This document shows positions 36,274 through 44,681 of a stretch of DNA of 64,000 bases, in pieces. Source of the DNA: Hyphomonas sp. (GTDB lineage Bacteria > Pseudomonadota > Alphaproteobacteria > Caulobacterales > Hyphomonadaceae); contig WGNP01000018.1 of the NCBI GenBank assembly GCA_016124495.1, forward strand, positions 1 through 64,000. Direction: 5' to 3'. The notes beneath the pieces were generated by a model, which was not told where the DNA came from, searched no databases, and saw nothing but the letters and a program-made list of their open reading frames with translations. Position 1 is the stretch's first letter; each line of letters begins with the position of its first letter. A program made the translations under genes and the position numbers.

Positions 36274-38124
36274 ATGATCCTCAGGCTGACTTTGCTCGGC
36301 GCTTCGGCGCTGGCTTTCAATTTTTCCGTGGCGTGGGCCGAGGAGGCCCGCCTGCTTGATCCGGTCGAAGTGACGGGGCTGCGCCCGGTCGAGGCGGACA
36401 AGGCGACGGTTTCCGTCTCTGTACTGACAGAGGACATCCTGGTGGTACGTGCCTCGCCGAACCCGGCAGACCAGCTGCGCGGCGTGCCGGGCGCGGCGGT
36501 GTCGCGCTCGGGCAGCCTCGGCGGGCTGACGCAGGTGCGTTTTCGCGGTGCCGAGGCGAACCATACGCTGGTGCTGTTCGAAGGGATCGAGATTTCCGAT
36601 CCGGTAAATGGCGCGACGGATTTCGGGCTGCTGACGGCGCTGCCGGTAGGACGGATCGAAGTGCTGCGTGGGGCGGCGTCTTCGGTGCATGGGTCGGATG
36701 CGATCGGCGGTGTGGTCTCGATTGACGCGGCGCGGACGGCGGGCGTTTCCGGTTTTGCCGAGGGCGGCAGTTTCGCCACCAGCCAGGGCGCACTCGGCTG
36801 GAGCGGCGAACATCTCGCCGCGGCGGTCTCAGGGCTGACGACCGACGGCGTGGACGCCGCCGGCGCCGGTGGCGAGAAGGATGGCTCGGAAGCCTTGTCC
36901 GGAACCGTTACCGGCAGATTTGATCTGGGGGCGGACTGGTCGCTCTCATGGGTGGGACTTGCGCGAAAGGCGGATTCGGAATTCGATTCAGATACGGACT
37001 TTGACGGCCTGCTGAATGATGTGGGCCGCCGCACGCAGGCGGAGCAGCGCCTCGTAGGCGCGGCGCTGGCAGGCACGCTCGGGCCGCTGGACCATGTGGT
37101 GCGGGCGAGCTTCAACGAGGTGGACCGGGACAATTTCGCCGATGGCGTCATCACGGATGTGGCGAAGGGGCGGCGAACCAAGGTGAGCTGGTCACCGAGC
37201 TATACGGCCGGTGCGCAGACGGCGACCGGGCTCGTGGATTTCGAGCGCGAAACGTATGAGCGCTCGGATGTGCAGTTTGGCGGGGCGACGGATGCGGACG
37301 AGGCGTTCGAGTCGGTGTCGTTTGCCGGCGAGTACCGGCTGGCAGCCGGGGCGTTCGACCTGGCGGCTTCGGTGCGCCATGACGACAACAAGAACCGGTT
37401 CGATGATGCAACGACCTGGCGGTTGGGCGCCGGCTATGCGTTGGAAAGCGTCGGCGGGCGCGTACGCGCATCGATTGGCACGGGTATAAAGAATCCAACG
37501 TTCACGGAGCTTTACGGTTTCTTCACCGGCAGCTTCATCGGTAACCCGGACCTGAAGCCGGAAGAGTCTCAGAGCTGGGAAATCGGGTGGGAACAGGCGC
37601 TTGGGAGCGTGTCCTATTCGGCGACGTATTTCGATGCGAACCTCAAGAATGAAATCTACACCGCCTTCAATCCGGACTTTACCTCGACGGCGCTGAACCG
37701 CGCGGGCGAGAGCGAGCGAAGCGGCGTTGAGTTGGCTGGGCGCTGGCAGGCGCTGGCGAACCTCTCGATTTCGGGGCAGGCGACCCTCTTCGACTCGCAG
37801 GATGATACGGGGGCGGACGAGATCCGGGTGCCGGAGATGACGGCGTCTCTGTCGGCGGACTGGCAGGTGCAGCCGGGCGGACTGCGGCTCGGCTTCGCGC
37901 TTGACCATGTGGGCGAGCAGGGGGACTTCGATTTCGGGCCCTTCCCGCCGCGTCTGGTGGCGCTGGAGGCCTATACGCTGGCGTCGCTGACGGTGGAATA
38001 TCCGCTGACGGAACGTCTCGCGCTCACGCTGCGCGGGGAGAACCTGCTGGGCGAGGCGGCCACCGATGTGTTTGGATATAACGGGCCGGGCGCCGGCGTG
38101 TTTTTGGGGCTGAAGCTGAGATGA
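36274..38124 (+). CDS. btuB: TonB-dependent vitamin B12 receptor
   Basis: This outer-membrane receptor imports cobalamin using TonB energy. The 616-residue protein has a signal peptide (MILRLTLLGASALAFNFSVA, cut near AWAEE), a TonB box-like DPVEVTG, a plug domain (LRGVPGAAVSRSGSLGGLTQ and VHGSDAIGGVVSID) and a barrel ending in the aromatic-terminal VFLGLKLR; the last residue is Arg rather than the usual Phe. ATG 36274 has AAGGAG nine bases upstream; an in-frame ATG at 36157 lies inside the riboswitch region and is rejected. The stop overlaps btuF by four bases. Confidence 0.94.
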   Translation: MILRLTLLGASALAFNFSVAWAEEARLLDPVEVTGLRPVEADKATVSVSVLTEDILVVRASPNPADQLRGVPGAAVSRSGSLGGLTQVRFRGAEANHTLVLFEGIEISDPVNGATDFGLLTALPVGRIEVLRGAASSVHGSDAIGGVVSIDAARTAGVSGFAEGGSFATSQGALGWSGEHLAAAVSGLTTDGVDAAGAGGEKDGSEALSGTVTGRFDLGADWSLSWVGLARKADSEFDSDTDFDGLLNDVGRRTQAEQRLVGAALAGTLGPLDHVVRASFNEVDRDNFADGVITDVAKGRRTKVSWSPSYTAGAQTATGLVDFERETYERSDVQFGGATDADEAFESVSFAGEYRLAAGAFDLAASVRHDDNKNRFDDATTWRLGAGYALESVGGRVRASIGTGIKNPTFTELYGFFTGSFIGNPDLKPEESQSWEIGWEQALGSVSYSATYFDANLKNEIYTAFNPDFTSTALNRAGESERSGVELAGRWQALANLSISGQATLFDSQDDTGADEIRVPEMTASLSADWQVQPGGLRLGFALDHVGEQGDFDFGPFPPRLVALEAYTLASLTVEYPLTERLALTLRGENLLGEAATDVFGYNGPGAGVFLGLKLR

Positions 38125-38909
38125 AAACCGCGCTCGCCGCCTTTTTCCTGATGATGGCGGCCGGTTTCGCGCAGGCGGAGCCGGCCCGCCCGACGCTCGT
38201 TTCCCTCGACTATTGTGCAGATCAGTTCGTGTTGGCTCTTGCCGACCGCGATCAGATCCTGGCGGTGTCTAAAGATGCGGAGCGCCGGTTCAGCCATCTG
38301 CGGGCGAAGGCGGCTGGCCTTCCCAAGGTGCGTGCGGCGGCGGAGGATGTGATCGCGCTGCAGCCGGATGTGGTGGTGCGCAGCTTCGGCGGGGATGCGC
38401 GGGCGCTGGAGTTCTATGCGCGGTTCGGCATCCGTACGGTGCAGCTCGGTTATGCGGACGATGTTCAGGGTACGGCGGATGTGATGCGGGCCGTGGCGGC
38501 GCAGATCGGGCAAGGGGCGCGGGCTGAGGCGCTGATCGCGGCGATGCCGGACGCGGCGCCGGATACGGGGCGTTCGGCGCTCTACGTGACGCCGGGCGGC
38601 GTCAGCGCGGGGCAGGGCACGATGATTGCGTCGATCATGGCACGGGCGGGTCTTTCCAATGCGAACACAGGCGAGGGCTGGACAGACCTGCCGTTGGAGC
38701 GGCTGGTGCAGGCGCCGCCGGCGTTGATGCTGACCGCGTTTTTCGGGTTTGATGATGATGCAACGGATCGCTGGTCGGTGTCGCGGCATCCTGTGATGCT
38801 GCGGTTGATGGCGGGGGCCGAGGTGATCGCGATGGAGGAGTCGCGTATCTCGTGCCCCGCCTGGCTGGTGGCAGATGAGGCGCAGGCGATCGCGAAGGCG
38901 CTGCAATGA
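38121..38909 (+). CDS. btuF: Cobalamin ABC transporter periplasmic binding protein
   Basis: The 262-residue protein has a signal peptide (MKTALAAFFLMMAAGFAQA) and the class III binding-protein fold. VSLDYCADQFVLALADRDQILAVS is the BtuF/FecB opening; LQPDVVV and FGIRTVQL follow. It should pass B12 from BtuB to BtuCD. It overlaps btuB and btuC by ATGA junctions, so all four genes are translationally coupled and under the same riboswitch. A distinct cysteine late in the protein (ISCPAWL) is common in relatives. Confidence 0.9.
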   Translation: MKTALAAFFLMMAAGFAQAEPARPTLVSLDYCADQFVLALADRDQILAVSKDAERRFSHLRAKAAGLPKVRAAAEDVIALQPDVVVRSFGGDARALEFYARFGIRTVQLGYADDVQGTADVMRAVAAQIGQGARAEALIAAMPDAAPDTGRSALYVTPGGVSAGQGTMIASIMARAGLSNANTGEGWTDLPLERLVQAPPALMLTAFFGFDDDATDRWSVSRHPVMLRLMAGAEVIAMEESRISCPAWLVADEAQAIAKALQ

Positions 38910-39889
38910 GCCGGCTTACGTTGATCCTTGGGTTGATCTCTGCGGCGCTGTTTGCCGTTTCAGCGCTTGCCGGTACGGCGCCGGTTTCGCTGGGTGAGAG
39001 CCTTGCCGCGCTGGCCGGGCAGGGCGACGCGGCGACGCGCACGATCCTTTGGGAAATCCGGTTGCCGCGGGCGGCGGCGGCGTTTGCTGTCGGCGCGGCG
39101 TTGGGACTGGCGGGGGCGGGCTTGCAGGGTCTGTTGCAGAACCCGCTGGCGGAGCCGGGCGTGCTGGGCGTTTCGGCTTTCTCCGCGCTCGGCGCGGTGA
39201 TTGCGATCTTCTTCGGCCTTGCGGCGGTGTGCAGTCTCGCGGTGCCTGTTGCGGCCATTCTTGGCGCGGGTGTCGCGACGGTGTTGCTCGGCGCGGCGGC
39301 GATGCGGGGGGCAGGGAGCGTGACGCTGTTGCTGATCGGCATCGGCCTTTCCAGCTTTGCGGGCGCGCTGATGTCGCTGGCGCTGAACCTGGCGCCGAAC
39401 CCCTATAGCCTTGCGGACCTCGTGAACTGGATGATGGGGTCTGTAGTGAACCGTTCGTGGGCGGATATTGTGCTGGCTGCACCGGCGCTGGCGATTGGCG
39501 CGGCGCTGGTGCTGGCCTCCGGGCCGGGCCTGCGGGCGCTCAGCCTCGGCGACGAGACGGCGGCGAGTCTCGGGGCAGACCCGAAGCGGACGCGGCTGCT
39601 GGTGATCGGTGGCACGTCGCTGCTCGCAGGCGCGAGCGTGGCGACGGCAGGAACCATCGGCTTCGTCGGCATCGTGGCGCCGCATGTGATGCGGCCGTTC
39701 GTGGGGCATGATCCGCAGCGCCTGCTGGTGCCGTCGGCGCTTTTTGCGGGGATTGTGCTGCTGGTGGCGGATATCGCGATCCGGGTGCTGCCGTTCCAGC
39801 AGGAACTCAAGCTGGGCGTTGCTGCGGCGCTGGTGGGCGGGCCGGTGTTTATCTGGATTGCAGCGCGGATGGGGAGGCTCCTATCATGA
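38906..39889 (+). CDS. btuC: Cobalamin ABC transporter permease
   Basis: This 327-residue FecCD/BtuC-type permease has about nine or ten transmembrane helices. Family signatures include LPRAAAAFAVGAALGLAGAG, LLQNPLAEPGVLGVSAFSAL, GDETAASLGAD (the coupling helix) and GFVGIVAPHVMRPFVGHD near the C-terminus. It forms the inner-membrane channel with BtuD. Assignment to cobalamin rather than siderophore uptake rests on the riboswitch and the adjacent btuB and btuF. Confidence 0.93.
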   Translation: MSRLTLILGLISAALFAVSALAGTAPVSLGESLAALAGQGDAATRTILWEIRLPRAAAAFAVGAALGLAGAGLQGLLQNPLAEPGVLGVSAFSALGAVIAIFFGLAAVCSLAVPVAAILGAGVATVLLGAAAMRGAGSVTLLLIGIGLSSFAGALMSLALNLAPNPYSLADLVNWMMGSVVNRSWADIVLAAPALAIGAALVLASGPGLRALSLGDETAASLGADPKRTRLLVIGGTSLLAGASVATAGTIGFVGIVAPHVMRPFVGHDPQRLLVPSALFAGIVLLVADIAIRVLPFQQELKLGVAAALVGGPVFIWIAARMGRLLS

Positions 39890-40638
39890 TCTCTGTGAAC
39901 GGACTGTCGGTGTCGCTTGGTGGGCGACGTGTGCTTATGGACGTGTCCTTCGCGCTTGGCGCAGGCGAGTTTGCGGCGCTGACGGGGCCGAACGGGGCGG
40001 GCAAGAGTACGGCGCTGAAGGCGCTGGCCGGAGTGGCGGCAGTGGAGGCGGGCCGCATCGAGATCGGCGGCGCTCCGGCGGCCTCAATGAACGCGCTGGC
40101 GCGGGCGCGGCAGGTAGCCTGGCTCGCGCAGGCTCGGCCGGTGGCGTGGAACCTGCGGGTGGAAGATGTCGTCTCGCTCGGGCGGTTTGCCGAGGCGCCA
40201 GCGGCCTACGACCGGATGGGAAAAGAGGGCCGGGCGGCGGTCGACGGAGCGCTGGCGAAGGCGGATGCGGCGCATCTGGCGGGGCGGGCGTTCCAGGCCT
40301 TGTCTGGCGGTGAGCAGGCGCGGGTGCATCTCGCGAGGCTGCTGGCGAGCCCGGCGCCGTGCCTGTTGCTGGACGAGCCCTGCGCGGCGCTGGATATCGC
40401 GCATCAGCTGTCCCTGATGGAGACGCTGGCGGCGGAGGCGGCTTCAGGGCGGGCCGTGCTCGTGGTGCTGCACGACCTGGAACTGGCGGCGCGCTTTTGC
40501 CAGCGGGTGCTGGTGATGGACGCCGGGCGGCTGGTGGCGGACGGGGCGCCGGGCGAGGCACTGTCCGGCGAGGTTCTGGGGCGGGTGTTCGGGGTGCAAC
40601 GCAGCGCCGAAAGGCAGCTTATTCGCGGGCCGCGTTAG
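39886..40638 (+). CDS. btuD: Cobalamin ABC transporter ATPase
   Basis: The 250-residue ATPase has Walker A GPNGAGKST at about residues 36-44, a Q-loop in ARQVAWLAQ, the signature ALSGGEQARVHLARLL, Walker B CLLLDEPCAALD, and the switch histidine in VVLHDLELAARF. It drives B12 import with BtuC and overlaps that gene by four bases. It is the last clear gene of the riboswitch-controlled operon; a small unknown protein follows after 56 nt. Confidence 0.93.
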   Translation: MISVNGLSVSLGGRRVLMDVSFALGAGEFAALTGPNGAGKSTALKALAGVAAVEAGRIEIGGAPAASMNALARARQVAWLAQARPVAWNLRVEDVVSLGRFAEAPAAYDRMGKEGRAAVDGALAKADAAHLAGRAFQALSGGEQARVHLARLLASPAPCLLLDEPCAALDIAHQLSLMETLAAEAASGRAVLVVLHDLELAARFCQRVLVMDAGRLVADGAPGEALSGEVLGRVFGVQRSAERQLIRGPR

Positions 40639-40694
40639 TCAAGGTTTAGGGATAACGGGGTAGCATGGCCGCCTTATCACGAGGCCAGCCTGAC

Positions 40695-40955
40695 ATGCAG
40701 TCCAATCCGAAACCCCGCGATAGCGTGCAGACGCCGGCGCTGACGCCGGATGCAGCCCCGGCGGCCGATGTCAAAGGTGTCGACGCTGGCACGCGCGGGC
40801 TCGCCCATGCGTCTCCGGCCCGGGCGTTGCAGGACCGTCTCGTCCGGGAAATGACCCAGCCGAACCGGTCCTGGCGGTGGCATTCGGCCGGACTGGTCCT
40901 GACCGCGATCCTGGCGCTCTGGGCGGCGGGCATGATGCTGAACGCGGGTTTCTGA
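40695..40955 (+). CDS. Small single-pass membrane protein
   Basis: From ATG 40695 this gives 86 residues: a proline- and alanine-rich N-terminus, then a charged amphipathic stretch (LQDRLVREMTQPNRSWRW) and one C-terminal transmembrane helix (about residues 64-84). I do not recognise it. It follows btuD by 56 nt and could be transcribed with it, but nothing links it to B12. Codon usage is in line with neighbours. Confidence 0.5.
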   Translation: MQSNPKPRDSVQTPALTPDAAPAADVKGVDAGTRGLAHASPARALQDRLVREMTQPNRSWRWHSAGLVLTAILALWAAGMMLNAGF

Positions 40956-41032
40956 CCCGGCCCCGCTGGCAGGCGATTTGCTGGACACTTCCAATTTACG
41001 GCTTATAGGCCAGTCCCATCAGGAGCGAATTG

Positions 41033-41905
41033 ATGCGCATCAGGAAAGCCGTTCTGCCGGTGGCCGGGCTTGGCACACGGGTCCTGCCCGCGACCAAGGC
41101 CATTCCGAAGGAATTGCTGCCGGTCGTCGACCGGCCGGTGATCCAGTATGTGGTCGACGAAGCCCTCGAGGCCGGGATCGAGCACATCATCTTCGTGACC
41201 GGCCGGGGCAAGGGCGCGATCGAGGACTATTTCGACCATTCCTATGAGTTGGAAGACCAGCTGAAGGCGAAGAACAAGACCGACATTCTGGCGGCGGTCG
41301 AGGCTTCGCGCCTCCCGGCGGGAGCGTCCAGTTTCGTACGCCAGCAGGCACCCCTCGGCCTTGGCCATGCTGTCTGGTGTGCGCGCGACGTGATCGGCAA
41401 TGAGCCGTTCGCGGTGCTGCTGCCGGACGTGATCGTGAAGGGCAAGCCGTCCGGCCTTAAGCAGATGGTAGATGCGTTTGCCAGGGTGGGCGGCAATATC
41501 ATCGCCGTCGATCCGGTGCCGCAGGACCGGGTGTCGTCGTATGGCGTGATCGCGCCGAAGTCGCGCGACGGGCGACTGATCGCCATGTCGGGCATGATCG
41601 AGAAGCCGCCGCGCGAGAGTGCGCCGTCGAACCTCGCGATCACCGGGCGCTACATTCTTCAGCCGGAAATCTTCGGCCTGCTGGAGAAGCAGGGCGCCGG
41701 CGCCGGCGGCGAGATCCAGCTTACGGACGCGATGGCGCGGCTGATGGATCTGCAGGACTTTTATGCCTACGAGTTCGAAGGCTCCGTCCATGATTGCGGC
41801 AACAAGACCGGGTATTTCGAAGCGGTGCTCGCGCACGCCCTCGACAATCCGGATACGGCCGCGTTTGCGCGCGACCTCGTCAGGCAGGCCGCTGGCAAGC
41901 TCTAG
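41033..41905 (+). CDS. galU: UTP-glucose-1-phosphate uridylyltransferase
   Basis: GalU makes UDP-glucose from UTP and glucose-1-phosphate. The nucleotide motif GLGTRVLPATKAIPKELLPV is at residues 11-30, followed by PVIQYVVDEALEAGIEHIIFV, GLGHAVWCAR and LLPDVIVK (metal aspartate); ITGRYILQPEIF and FEGSVHDCGNKTGYFEA close the family pattern. At 290 residues it is standard length. AGGAGCGA precedes ATG 41033. Together with uxs at 2556 it supplies nucleotide sugars, although UDP-glucose dehydrogenase, the step between, is not in the window. Confidence 0.95.
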   Translation: MRIRKAVLPVAGLGTRVLPATKAIPKELLPVVDRPVIQYVVDEALEAGIEHIIFVTGRGKGAIEDYFDHSYELEDQLKAKNKTDILAAVEASRLPAGASSFVRQQAPLGLGHAVWCARDVIGNEPFAVLLPDVIVKGKPSGLKQMVDAFARVGGNIIAVDPVPQDRVSSYGVIAPKSRDGRLIAMSGMIEKPPRESAPSNLAITGRYILQPEIFGLLEKQGAGAGGEIQLTDAMARLMDLQDFYAYEFEGSVHDCGNKTGYFEAVLAHALDNPDTAAFARDLVRQAAGKL

Positions 41906-42136
41906 ATAGCGCTTGCAAAAACCGGCCGCGTTAAGCCTTTTCCTCCGGAAAGACCCGTAAAACAGGCCCCGCGGCCGAAACGGTTAGCGCGTTCTTAAAG
42001 AAGTCCTGAGAATTTTGCTCCGAGCAAGAAGCTTGTGGCATGCGGAAACGGGTGGTCTGGCGGGCGCGCCTGGCCAGCGCTCTCCGGCTATTGCGCTTCC
42101 TGTGAACGATCCCGCGAACATCTATGGAGAAAGATT

Positions 42137-42469
42137 ATGTCGCAAACTGCTTATCTGGTATCGTGCGAAGTGGTGTGCGGCGAGGGCAGCGACGGCGCCC
42201 TGGCCGGCATGGAACACGCCTTCATGGTCGTGGGCGTGAATGCGTCCAGCGAAGAAGATGCCGTCTCGAAAATTGAAGCTGACTTTGAAGAGCAGGGCTA
42301 CGGCCTCGTCGAAGTCGAATGGATGTGCGAAGCCGCGAAGATGGAATGGGAAGACGCTGAAGGCGAAGCTGAAGGCAAGGACATCATCGCCCGCCTCGCC
42401 GCCGAGCCGAACGACGTGATCCACGGCGAACTCTATGACGCGGGCGAAGAGGTGAGCGCCGCCGCCTGA
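42137..42469 (+). CDS. Acidic small protein of unknown function
   Basis: This 110-residue soluble protein is highly acidic (repeated E and D, e.g. EWEDAEGEAEGKD) and has a beta-strand-rich N-terminus, MSQTAYLVSCEVVCG, with two cysteines. GGAGAAAG lies just upstream of ATG 42137, and a strong terminator follows 36 nt after its stop, so it is a self-contained transcription unit. The 231 bp before it hold no gene I can support. The function is unknown; acidic proteins of this size are sometimes nucleic-acid mimics or regulators, but no evidence favours that here. Confidence 0.7.
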   Translation: MSQTAYLVSCEVVCGEGSDGALAGMEHAFMVVGVNASSEEDAVSKIEADFEEQGYGLVEVEWMCEAAKMEWEDAEGEAEGKDIIARLAAEPNDVIHGELYDAGEEVSAAA

Positions 42470-42505
42470 CGTCCCTTTCGTTCCACATAGCAAGCCAAGC
42501 CTTCT

Positions 42506-42535
42506 GCGGCCACTCCATCGAGTGGCCGCTTTTCT
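42506..42535 (+). terminator. Intrinsic terminator after the acidic small gene
   Basis: GCGGCCACTC (42506-42515) pairs perfectly with GAGTGGCCGC (42520-42529) around a CATC loop and is followed by TTTTCTT. Confidence 0.88.
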
Positions 42536-42666
42536 TCCGGCACTGTTCGTGCGGCATTTGCCGGGTGCCGCAGGTGTGGGGCCGGTCCGGTTTGGCCTGA
42601 ATTAAAACAATCAGTTAACGGGATGGCGGTCTCTCGGGGACGGGAGCGCTGCCGACGCGGGGGTAA

Positions 42667-42694
42667 GCTCGCCGGGAAACCGGCGGGCTTTTTT
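42667..42694 (+). terminator. Orphan intrinsic terminator before the dehydratase gene
   Basis: GCTCGCCGG (42667-42675) pairs with CCGGCGGGC (42680-42688), with one G-T pair, around a GAAA loop, then six T residues. No protein gene ends just upstream, as the previous gene already has its own terminator. It sits 37 bp before the start of the threonine dehydratase gene, so it may end a small RNA or act as an attenuator. The 130 bp between the two terminators hold no gene I recognise. Confidence 0.8.
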
Positions 42695-42731
42695 GATTGT
42701 GCCCCGGCGCCGGGCGGATAAACAGGCGCGC

Positions 42732-43727
42732 ATGATGCCTGAGCCTGTTCTTCCGGATTACCATGACGTGTGCGCCGCGGCAGAGCGCGTACGCCCCTAC
42801 GTGCGCGAAACGCCGGTGCTGACCCACGGCGCGATCGATGCGGCAGCGGGCGCGCAGGTGTTCGTCAAGGCGGAATGCCTTCAGGTGACCGGCAGTTTCA
42901 AGATGCGCGGGGCGGCCAACCGGCTGGCGCAGATACCGCCGGAGGGGCGCGAAGCCGGCGTGGTGGCGTTTTCGTCCGGCAACCATGCGCAGGGCGTGGC
43001 GCGGGCGGCGCGGCTGATGGGGATGCCGGCGGTGATCGTTATGCCCGCGGATGCTCCGCAGGTTAAGATTGCCGGCGTGAAGGCGGATGGCGGCGAAGTT
43101 GTGTTGTTCGACCGCGACACCGAGAGCCGCGAAGAGATCAGCCGCCGGCTTGCGGCGGAGCGCGGCGCAGTTGTGGTGCCGAGCTATGACGACGCGCACA
43201 TCATCGCCGGGCAGGGCACGGCGGGGCTGGAGTTTGCGCGGCAGATGGCGGCGGGCGGCAAGGCGCTCGACGCGCTGATCTGCTGCACGGGCGGGGGCGG
43301 GCTGATCTCGGGGATCGCGCTGGCGTTCGAGCGGCTGTCGCCGGCGACGCAGATCTGGACGGCTGAGCCTGAGGCGCATGATGACTGGGCGCGGTCGCTG
43401 GAGGCGGGCGAGATCCTCGCCAACGCGCCGGGCACTCGCTCGATCTGCGATGCGATCCTGACGCCTCAGCCGGGCAAGCTGACTTTTGCGATCGGGAAAC
43501 GGCTGTTCGCGGGCGGCCTTCGGGTGAGTGATGACGATGTGCGCGACGCGGTGCGCACGGCGTTCCGGCATCTGAAGATCGTGGCCGAGCCGGGCGGCGC
43601 AGCGGCGCTGGCCGCGGCGCTGCACCGGTTGCCCGAGACGCTGAAGGGCAAACGCGTGGGCGTGCTGGTCACCGGCGGAAATGTCGATACGCCAGACTTT
43701 GCGCGCATCGTTTCGCAGCGCAGTTGA
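42732..43727 (+). CDS. Threonine/serine dehydratase, PLP fold type II
   Basis: The 331-residue protein lacks the C-terminal regulatory ACT domain of biosynthetic IlvA, so it resembles catabolic threonine ammonia-lyase (TdcB) or serine racemase. The PLP lysine is Lys57 in TGSFKMRGAANRL; SSGNHAQGVA is the substrate loop, CTGGGGLISGIA the phosphate-binding glycine loop and VTGGNVD the C-terminal signature. Two adjacent ATG codons (42732, 42735) are possible starts. It is preceded by an orphan terminator. The reaction is deamination of threonine or serine to a keto acid, or racemisation; sequence cannot separate these. Confidence 0.88.
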   Translation: MMPEPVLPDYHDVCAAAERVRPYVRETPVLTHGAIDAAAGAQVFVKAECLQVTGSFKMRGAANRLAQIPPEGREAGVVAFSSGNHAQGVARAARLMGMPAVIVMPADAPQVKIAGVKADGGEVVLFDRDTESREEISRRLAAERGAVVVPSYDDAHIIAGQGTAGLEFARQMAAGGKALDALICCTGGGGLISGIALAFERLSPATQIWTAEPEAHDDWARSLEAGEILANAPGTRSICDAILTPQPGKLTFAIGKRLFAGGLRVSDDDVRDAVRTAFRHLKIVAEPGGAAALAAALHRLPETLKGKRVGVLVTGGNVDTPDFARIVSQRS

Positions 43728-43771
43728 GGCTGGCCCGAAAACAGGCCCGCTTCACGCCGTAAAGCGCTCGG

Positions 43772-44413
43772 ATGAGCATACCCTTCTGCTGCGCCATAGG
43801 CGGCATTCACGGCGAACTCGAGCGGCTGTAGGACCTGCACCGGCAGGTGACCGGTTATACGCGGGATGTGTTTCCGGACCGGCCCGTGCAGTTCATCCAC
43901 CTCGGCGACCTGGTCGACCGGGCCCCGGCCTCCTGCGGGGTGATCAATTACCTGATGGAATTCGAAGCGCAGTTTTCGCCCCGCCCGGTGACGCTGCGCG
44001 GCAATCACGAGCAGATCATGATCGATGCAGCCGGGTCGAGCGACAGGGATCCCGCCGAGTGGCGGTCGTGGATCATGAATGGCGGGCAGGAGACGCTGGA
44101 GAGCTATGTCGGCCAGCCGAGGCCTTTGATGAAACGCCACCTGACCTGGCTGAGATCGCTGCCGACGCTGCATCAGGCAGAGGCGGAGGGGCAGGTGTTC
44201 GTGCATAAAGATGTCGATTCCGACCGGTTACCGGCGTGCGGCGAGAAGGTGCACAAGCGCACGCGGCGGCGTGAGTTCCTGGATCCGCGCTGCTGGACGG
44301 CGCCGCGCCTGTGGCGCCAGCGCATGGTATACGGACATACGCCGACGCAGGCTTCTTTGCCGGAATTGGCGGCACACGGCATAAAGCTTAACGCAGACAC
44401 CGGCGGTGTTTAA
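43772..44413 (+). pseudogene. Decayed metallophosphatase (calcineurin-like) gene
   Basis: Reading from ATG 43772 gives MSIPFCCAIGGIHGELERL, then an in-frame TAG at 43829-43831, then DLHRQVTGYTRDVF onward to a stop at 44413. The product matches bacterial PPP-type serine/threonine phosphatases: IHLGDLVDRAPASCGVI, LRGNHEQIM and YGHTPTQ are recognisable. Besides the stop, the first metal motif GDIHG is GGIHG, losing the aspartate, the GDxVDRG motif reads GDLVDRA, and the usual VHAG reads VHKD. The C-terminus stops soon after NADTGGV. Several independent losses argue for a true pseudogene rather than a sequencing error. Confidence 0.85.
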
Positions 44414-44681
44414 GGCGGGCGGCTGACGGCTGCGCCGCTGAGGGCCGGCGAACCGGTCCTGTTCCTGCGCACCTGATCCCCGGTCCTGTTGCAGAAATAC
44501 GGCATTCAGGCTTTCGCAAATCATTTTTAAACCACGCGGCCCACCCCGCCTTTCTGTTGGTTAAAAGCATGTTCCGTCTGAGGACGAGATTCGCCCGCCA
44601 ACCTTTAACCGGCTTTATTCGCCGCGTGTTAATCCTGAACATTGAAGTCAGCCGAACGCTGTCTGCATGAGGGCATTCAGA

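Noticed and set aside
42624-42720. Leader peptide frame of about 32 codons before the dehydratase gene
   Set aside because: It is not rich in threonine, isoleucine or serine codons, so a classical amino-acid attenuator is not supported.
44520-44681. Possible CtrA site before cpaB (TTAACCGGCTTTATT)
   Set aside because: Two mismatches in the second half; other TTAA elements there are not at the correct spacing.
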